From contig CAWUTX010000063.1 of NCBI GenBank assembly GCA_963925015.1, forward strand, positions 1-25,107: a stretch of DNA of 25,107 nucleotides. The letters are read 5' to 3'. Source of the stretch: JAQBXX01 sp963925015. GTDB lineage: Bacteria > Pseudomonadota > Gammaproteobacteria > SURF-13. Below the pieces are notes generated by a model, which had not been told where the DNA came from, searched no databases, and saw only the letters and a list, made by a program, of their open reading frames with translations. The translations under genes were made by a program, and so were the position numbers. Position 1 is the first letter of the stretch. The number at the start of each line of letters is the position of its first letter. Positions 20,970 through 25,107 of this stretch are shown here, one piece after another.

Positions 20970-23447
20970 ATGCTGCTTACGCACATTCTGCAACGAAGCG
21001 CACAGGAATACCCCGAGCGAACCGCACTGGTCATGCGCATGGGCTACCGCACCGTGACGCTGAATTACCGCGAGGTGCACGATCTCTCGCGCAAAATCGC
21101 CTGCCTGCTGCAGCAACGCGGCGTAACGCGGGGCGACCGCGTGATCGTGCTGGCGCCCAACTCGCCTTACTGGATTTGCGTGTTCTGGGCCATGCTGCTG
21201 TGCGGCGCGGTGGTGGTGCCGCTTAATATCCAGAGCACCGCGCAGATGATCGCTGATATCGTCAACCACACCGGCGCGAAGATCATCTTTAAATACCGAT
21301 ACCTTAAAGAAGCACTGCCCGGCGGTGTGCCGGTTTACGACATCGAACTCATCAAGGAAGATGTTTCCGGCATTGACGCCTCTGCCTTCAAAAAAGTGCA
21401 GGCGTCGGAACATGATCTGATCGAAATCATGTACACCTCCGGCACCACGGGCGAGCCGAAGGGGGTGATGCTCACGCACGCAAATCTCTGCTCTAACGTA
21501 AGTGCGATCGCCGCGAGCATCCCGCTCTCGACCCAAGACCGCCTGCTCTCCATTCTCCCCTTGAGCCACATCCTGGAGCAGACGGCCGGTTTTCTGCTGC
21601 CGTTCAGCGCCGGTGCGCGCATCGTGTTTACCCCCTCGCCCGCAGCGATTGCCGGTCTGCTCGCGCAGCATCGCATCACAAAAATGGTCGCCGTGCCCGA
21701 GTTCCTCAAGGTGATGATGAGTAAAATCGAAGAGCGTGCGGCGGCGCGCCGCTTCCCGCTCCCGGCCTGGCGGCGCTTGTCGCAGCGCCTCTCCCTCAAG
21801 CCGCTGCAACGCCTGTTATTTTTCCCGATACACAGAACATTGGGCGGCAGGCTGGAGACCATCGCCTGCGGCGGCGCGCCGCTCGACGTGGAGCTGGAGC
21901 AAAAATGGGAGGCGCTGGGCATCACCCTGTTACAGGGTTACGGCCTCACCGAGACCTCGCCCGTGGTGGCCAACAACACCTGCAAGCATCATCGCACCGG
22001 CACAGTGGGGCAGACCTTGCCGGGCGTTGCCGTCAAAATCGCCGCCGACGGGGAGATACTGGTCAAGGGGCCGAATGTATTCCTCGGCTACTTCAACAAC
22101 GAGCAAAAGACGCGCGCGGCATTCGACGCGGAGGGATGGCTTCTCACCGGCGATATCGGGGCACTGGATCAGGACGGATTTTTGCACATCAATGGCAGAA
22201 AGAAATACGTGATCATGGGCCCCGGCGCCCAGAACGTCTATCCCGAAGACATCGAGGGCGAGCTCAACAACATTGCCGGCGTGAAGGACAGCTGCGTGCT
22301 GGGGCTCGACAAGCCGGGCGGCCACGTCGATATCCACGCCGTGTTGTTGCTCGATTCTTCGGTGCCGGACGTGGCGCGCATGGCCGACATCATCGCCACC
22401 GCCAACCAGCGGCTGGCGTCGTATCAGCGCATCACGGGCTGGTCACTCTGGCCGCACGACGACTTTCCGCGTTCCGCCACGCACAAGATAAAGCGCGAAC
22501 CGGTGCTGGCCCACCTTATAACGCACAACACAGGCGTCGAGGCTGATGCTCACGGCAAGAAAACCGCACTCATGCGCCTGCTGGCTTCGCTCACCGGCCA
22601 GCCGCTTGCGCGCATCACCGACGCCACGCAACTGGTGGCGGAGCTTAATCTGGATTCACTGTTGCGCATTGAACTGGTAACGCGCATCGAGGAAACCTTC
22701 GGCGTTGCCGTTGATGAAACGGAGATTACCCACACCACCACGGTTGCGCAACTCGATGCGATGATCCGTACGGCCAGCGCGCCACGGGCAAAACAGCGCT
22801 TCAAGGGCTGGCTGTTGACGTGCGGGGTGTCAGGGCTGAGAACTGCGTTGCAGTCTCTGCTGGTGTTTCCGTTGGTGCGCATCTTAATGAAACTCAAGGT
22901 CGAGGGACTTGAGCATCTCGATACGCTTCCGCTGCCCGCCGTCTTCATGCCCAATCACACGAGCTATCTCGACTCCCTCGCCGTGTTGATGGCTTTGCCC
23001 TATCGCATCCGGAAACGATTGGCCTTCGCCGCGGCGCAGGACGTGGTCTATGGGGAGTTCAGGCATGTCGCCTGGCTGCTGGAGTTTGCCTTCAATACCT
23101 TTCCCTTCCCGCGCCACGAACACGAGCACATCCAACACGGCCTCGATTATGCGGGCAGGCTGCTGGACCGGGGCTGGTGCGTGGTCATTTACCCGGAGGG
23201 AACGATGAGCGAAAGCGGCGCCCTGCTTCCGCTACAGCGCGGCGCCGGCCTCATCGCAATCGAAGCGGATACCTGTGTCGTGCCGCTGAAAATCAGCGGC
23301 GCCAATATCATCGTGCCTTGCGACAAAATCATGCCTAGAAGACGCGGCGTGGTCACGGTACGCTTCGGCGCACCCGTCAAGTTCAGCCGCCGCGATTCCA
23401 TTGCTGATGTCACCAACAGGCTACAGGCCATAATGCGGGAGATGTGA
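20970..23447 (+). CDS. Fused acyl-adenylating enzyme / acyl carrier domain / PlsC acyltransferase
   Basis: An 825-residue three-module protein. Module 1 (1-515) is an AMP-dependent acyl ligase: YTSGTTGEPKG at 155-165, YGLTETSP, GWLLTGDIG, GRKKYVIMG and the C-terminal lysine Lys506 in ATHKIKRE. Module 2 (about 530-600) is an acyl carrier domain with the phosphopantetheine serine Ser563 in LNLDSLLRIEL. Module 3 (about 625-825) is a PlsC-type acyltransferase with NHTSYLDS (H663, D668) and YPEGTMSES. It probably activates a fatty acid, loads its own carrier and transfers the acyl group to a lysophospholipid, functionally like Aas but with reversed order and a built-in carrier. I prefer the ATG at 20970, six bases after GGAG, to the upstream TTG at 20958. 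Confidence 0.88.
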   Translation: MLLTHILQRSAQEYPERTALVMRMGYRTVTLNYREVHDLSRKIACLLQQRGVTRGDRVIVLAPNSPYWICVFWAMLLCGAVVVPLNIQSTAQMIADIVNHTGAKIIFKYRYLKEALPGGVPVYDIELIKEDVSGIDASAFKKVQASEHDLIEIMYTSGTTGEPKGVMLTHANLCSNVSAIAASIPLSTQDRLLSILPLSHILEQTAGFLLPFSAGARIVFTPSPAAIAGLLAQHRITKMVAVPEFLKVMMSKIEERAAARRFPLPAWRRLSQRLSLKPLQRLLFFPIHRTLGGRLETIACGGAPLDVELEQKWEALGITLLQGYGLTETSPVVANNTCKHHRTGTVGQTLPGVAVKIAADGEILVKGPNVFLGYFNNEQKTRAAFDAEGWLLTGDIGALDQDGFLHINGRKKYVIMGPGAQNVYPEDIEGELNNIAGVKDSCVLGLDKPGGHVDIHAVLLLDSSVPDVARMADIIATANQRLASYQRITGWSLWPHDDFPRSATHKIKREPVLAHLITHNTGVEADAHGKKTALMRLLASLTGQPLARITDATQLVAELNLDSLLRIELVTRIEETFGVAVDETEITHTTTVAQLDAMIRTASAPRAKQRFKGWLLTCGVSGLRTALQSLLVFPLVRILMKLKVEGLEHLDTLPLPAVFMPNHTSYLDSLAVLMALPYRIRKRLAFAAAQDVVYGEFRHVAWLLEFAFNTFPFPRHEHEHIQHGLDYAGRLLDRGWCVVIYPEGTMSESGALLPLQRGAGLIAIEADTCVVPLKISGANIIVPCDKIMPRRRGVVTVRFGAPVKFSRRDSIADVTNRLQAIMREM

Positions 23448-23473
23448 TCCATCACGCGGAAATACCGGAGCGC

Positions 23474-23899
23474 TCAGGCCCTTTCCTCGAGCTTCGCCTG
23501 ATTCCACAGATCGTCCATCTCTTCCAAGGTGGACTCGTGCGGCCTGCCCCCGCGTTGTGAGAGCATCTCCTCAATGCGGCGAAAACGCCGCGCGAATTTC
23601 ACGTTGGCCCGCTGCAACGCGGCCTCCGGATTCACTTTCATATGACGCGCAAGATTGACGCACACGAACAGTAGATCGCCGATTTCGTCCTCCAGCCGGT
23701 CATGACCGGCGCCAACATCGATCTCGTGTCGAATTTCGCCCAACTCCTCCTCGATTTTTTCCAGCACCTGATCCACCTGCGGCCAATCGAAGCCGACGGC
23801 GGCGACACGGTGCTGGAACTCCTCGGCGTGCGCTAACGCAGACAAAGACGCATCTACGCCGTCAAGTACGCTCGACAACTGCTGGGTGATTTTGCTCAT
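23474..23899 (-). CDS. mazG: MazG-family nucleotide pyrophosphohydrolase, half length
   Basis: The 141 residues match only the C-terminal half of E. coli-type MazG (263 residues). VGFDWPQVDQVLEKIEEELGEI carries the EExxE metal motif and RLEDEIGDLLFVCVNLARH the ExxD partner; RANVKFARRFRRIEEML closes the domain. MazG hydrolyses nucleoside triphosphates and can lower ppGpp. A single MazG domain can still bind metal and dimerise, so it may be active. The upstream 45 bp and repeat copy D contain no trace of the N-terminal half. The ATG has only a weak ribosome-binding site, which fits a gene cut down secondarily. It is convergent with the acyl-activating gene, 26 bp apart with no terminator. Confidence 0.85.
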   Translation of the reverse strand: MSKITQQLSSVLDGVDASLSALAHAEEFQHRVAAVGFDWPQVDQVLEKIEEELGEIRHEIDVGAGHDRLEDEIGDLLFVCVNLARHMKVNPEAALQRANVKFARRFRRIEEMLSQRGGRPHESTLEEMDDLWNQAKLEERA

Positions 23900-23943
23900 T
23901 GAATTTCTCGCGTGATATGGCCCATGACACCCGCTTATGCTAC

Positions 23944-24098
23944 GTTTTACTCATCAGTCAGTAAATAAGACTACACTTCCCGCTATGTCCCCGCCCCTTG
24001 TTTAGGGGGCGGGACAGGGTGGGGGTAGAGTAAACAGGGTTTTTGCTCAGGAGTCACATCATTAATGTTGTCGCCTTATTTTCTGATTCCTGAGTAAC
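23944..24098 (+). repeat. Intergenic repeat family, copy D (about 155 bp, short variant)
   Basis: It begins near GTTTTACTCATCAGTCAG and has the GC stem (GTCC-C-CGCCCC / GGGGCGGGAC, one bulged C, about 23987-24015). It then runs GGGTGGGGGTAGAGTAAACAGGG and ends in the palindrome TTTGCTCAGGAGTCA / TGATTCCTGAGTAA (24042-24098), whose two imperfect pairs are G-T in this orientation. It lacks the roughly 21-base insert of copies B and C. It lies between mazG and the divergent dehydrogenase gene. Confidence 0.85.
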
Positions 24099-24123
24099 AT
24101 CTACACGGCAACAGGCTGCGCGC

Positions 24124-25062
24124 ATGACCACTATCACTTTTTTTAACGTGAGCGAGGATGAGGATGGCCTGCTGCGCGCCGCGCTCGCGGCCCACCCCGG
24201 CTGGAAGACGCACATGGTGCGCGAGCCTCTCACGCCGAAAAACGCGGCGCTGGCGGGCGATAGCAGCGTGGTTTCTGTTTTTACCGGCTCGCGCATCACG
24301 CCAGAACTGCTGGCCCGGTTACCTGCACTGCGTCTGATCGCCACGCGCTCCACCGGCTTTGATCACATAGACATCGTTGCGACACTACAGCGCAGCGTGC
24401 TGGTCTCTAATGTGCCGACCTATGGCGAAATCACTGTGGCGGAATACACGCTGACGCTGCTGCTCGCCCTGATACGGCGGCTGGCACCGACAGTGCAGCG
24501 CTGCCATCAGGGCAATTTCTCGCGCCACGGCCTCATGGGCCATGACCTGCATGGAAAAGTGCTGGGGCTGATCGGCACCGGGCTTATCGGCGCGCGCGTA
24601 GCGCGTCTGGCGCACGCTTTTGGCATGCGTATCCTCGCCCATGATCCGGCGCCCGACTCCGCGCTGCCTCACGCGTGCGATGTGACTTATCTCGAACTGG
24701 ACGCGCTGCTGCCGCAAGTCGATGCCCTGTCATTGCATGCGCCGTACTGCGCCGCCACGCACCACTTGCTGAACGACGCGCGGCTACGCGCGATGAAACC
24801 CGGCGCGGCACTCATCAACACCGCACGCGGCGGGCTGATAGACAGTAGCGCGCTCGCGGCGCTGCACGCCAGCGGTCACTTCGGCGGTATTGCGCTCGAC
24901 TGCTTCGAGGGTGAAGAGGTGTGGCTGAGTACGCAAACACCGTTACCGGATAATTTCTCCAGCGCTCTGCTCACACAGGCACTACCTTCATCACGCACGG
25001 CGAGCCTGCCGCAGCGGACGCCCTGCGCCACCACATTGAAGAGCAGCTCAAGTGGCGCGTAG
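24124..25062 (+). pseudogene. D-2-hydroxyacid dehydrogenase (LdhA-like), 3' truncated
   Basis: The first 284 residues are a normal D-lactate-dehydrogenase-type enzyme. The NAD loop is GTGLIG (151-156), and catalytic Arg235 (NTARGG) and Glu264 (FEGEE) sit at family numbering. PDNFSSALLT (275-284) matches the family's D-FARLLTFPNV. At about 24975 the match stops, and the last 28 residues are out-of-frame translation of another gene. The catalytic His (near 296, in the TPH motif) and the final helix of the catalytic domain are lost, so the protein is very likely inactive. The start at 24124 lies 25 bp after the hairpin of repeat copy D. Confidence 0.85.
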
Positions 25063-25100
25063 AGGTGCCGGATTATCTGGAAACGGTAAGCCTGGAATAA
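24975..25100 (+). pseudogene. C-terminal tail of a beta-CASP metallo-beta-lactamase RNase-like gene
   Basis: In the frame of 24975 the 41 codons read TGTTFITHGEPAAADALRHH then IEEQLKWRVEVPDYLETVSLE and a TAA stop (25098-25100). This is the closing segment of bacterial RNA-specific metallo-beta-lactamases (RMMBL region, ITHGEPAAADALR...VPDYLE). Everything upstream in that gene, including the HxHxDH active site, is absent and replaced by dehydrogenase sequence. It overlaps the end of the dehydrogenase frame in another phase. Confidence 0.75.
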
Positions 25101-25107
25101 CAGCATG

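Noticed and set aside
1..25107. CRISPR array, tRNA or rRNA genes
   Set aside because: No evenly spaced short direct repeats, no cloverleaf with conserved TTCRA/CCA-type features, and no rRNA-like sequence were found. The dispersed repeats are single, not arrayed.

Overview
The window is a GC-rich stretch (about 60 percent by eye) of a proteobacterial chromosome. Gene content and order (lgt-thyA-folA-apaH, FmdB-DUF502-aspS, a split glycine dehydrogenase, an Atm1-type ABC exporter, cytochrome P460) suggest a gammaproteobacterium of the Chromatiales/Ectothiorhodospiraceae kind. That placement is inference from gene content only. I see no rRNA, tRNA, CRISPR array, prophage or intact insertion sequence.

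Layout. 1-2088: tpx and gcvPB behind a partial copy of an intergenic repeat. 2072-3875 (minus): a coupled pair of membrane-glycolipid type, a GT4 glycosyltransferase and an LpxH-like phosphoesterase. 4028-5356: dgkA and an adenosine-kinase-like PfkB kinase. 5357-5704: repeat copy B, a 17-codon response-regulator remnant and a half copy of the same repeat. 5705-9340: rlmI, lgt, thyA and folA, with two MITE-like elements flanking lgt. 9453-11155: a small DUF2892 membrane protein and an exported ten-repeat beta-propeller protein. 11152-13456: apaH (minus), repeat copy C, a Cys-tailed MarR regulator and a divergent cytochrome P460 gene whose end is frameshifted. 13424-16110 (minus): SDR and Atm1-like exporter. 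16270-20297: FmdB zinc ribbon, DUF502, aspS, nadA. 20298-20969: a graveyard with a dodecin fragment and a phosphoribosyltransferase fragment. 20970-23447: a fused acyl-activating/ACP/acyltransferase protein. 23474-25107: a half-length mazG, repeat copy D, a truncated D-2-hydroxyacid dehydrogenase and the tail of a beta-CASP nuclease gene.

The most notable signal is non-coding. A roughly 155-178 bp intergenic repeat occurs as copies A (cut by the window edge), B, C and D, plus one half copy. Each copy seen whole has a GC-rich hairpin followed by a long terminal palindrome with arms like GTTACTCAGGAGtC. The palindrome of copy A differs from the others at several arm positions, and three of the changes are compensated on the opposite arm, which suggests a conserved stem. 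All copies point the same way relative to the nearest downstream gene. Gene wreckage clusters around them: a response-regulator stub beside B, half of mazG and a broken dehydrogenase beside D. A second, unrelated short element with 16-17 bp terminal inverted repeats is present twice. One copy sits exactly in the lgt stop codon with a TTTA target duplication, so the ancestral lgt-thyA junction can be reconstructed base by base.
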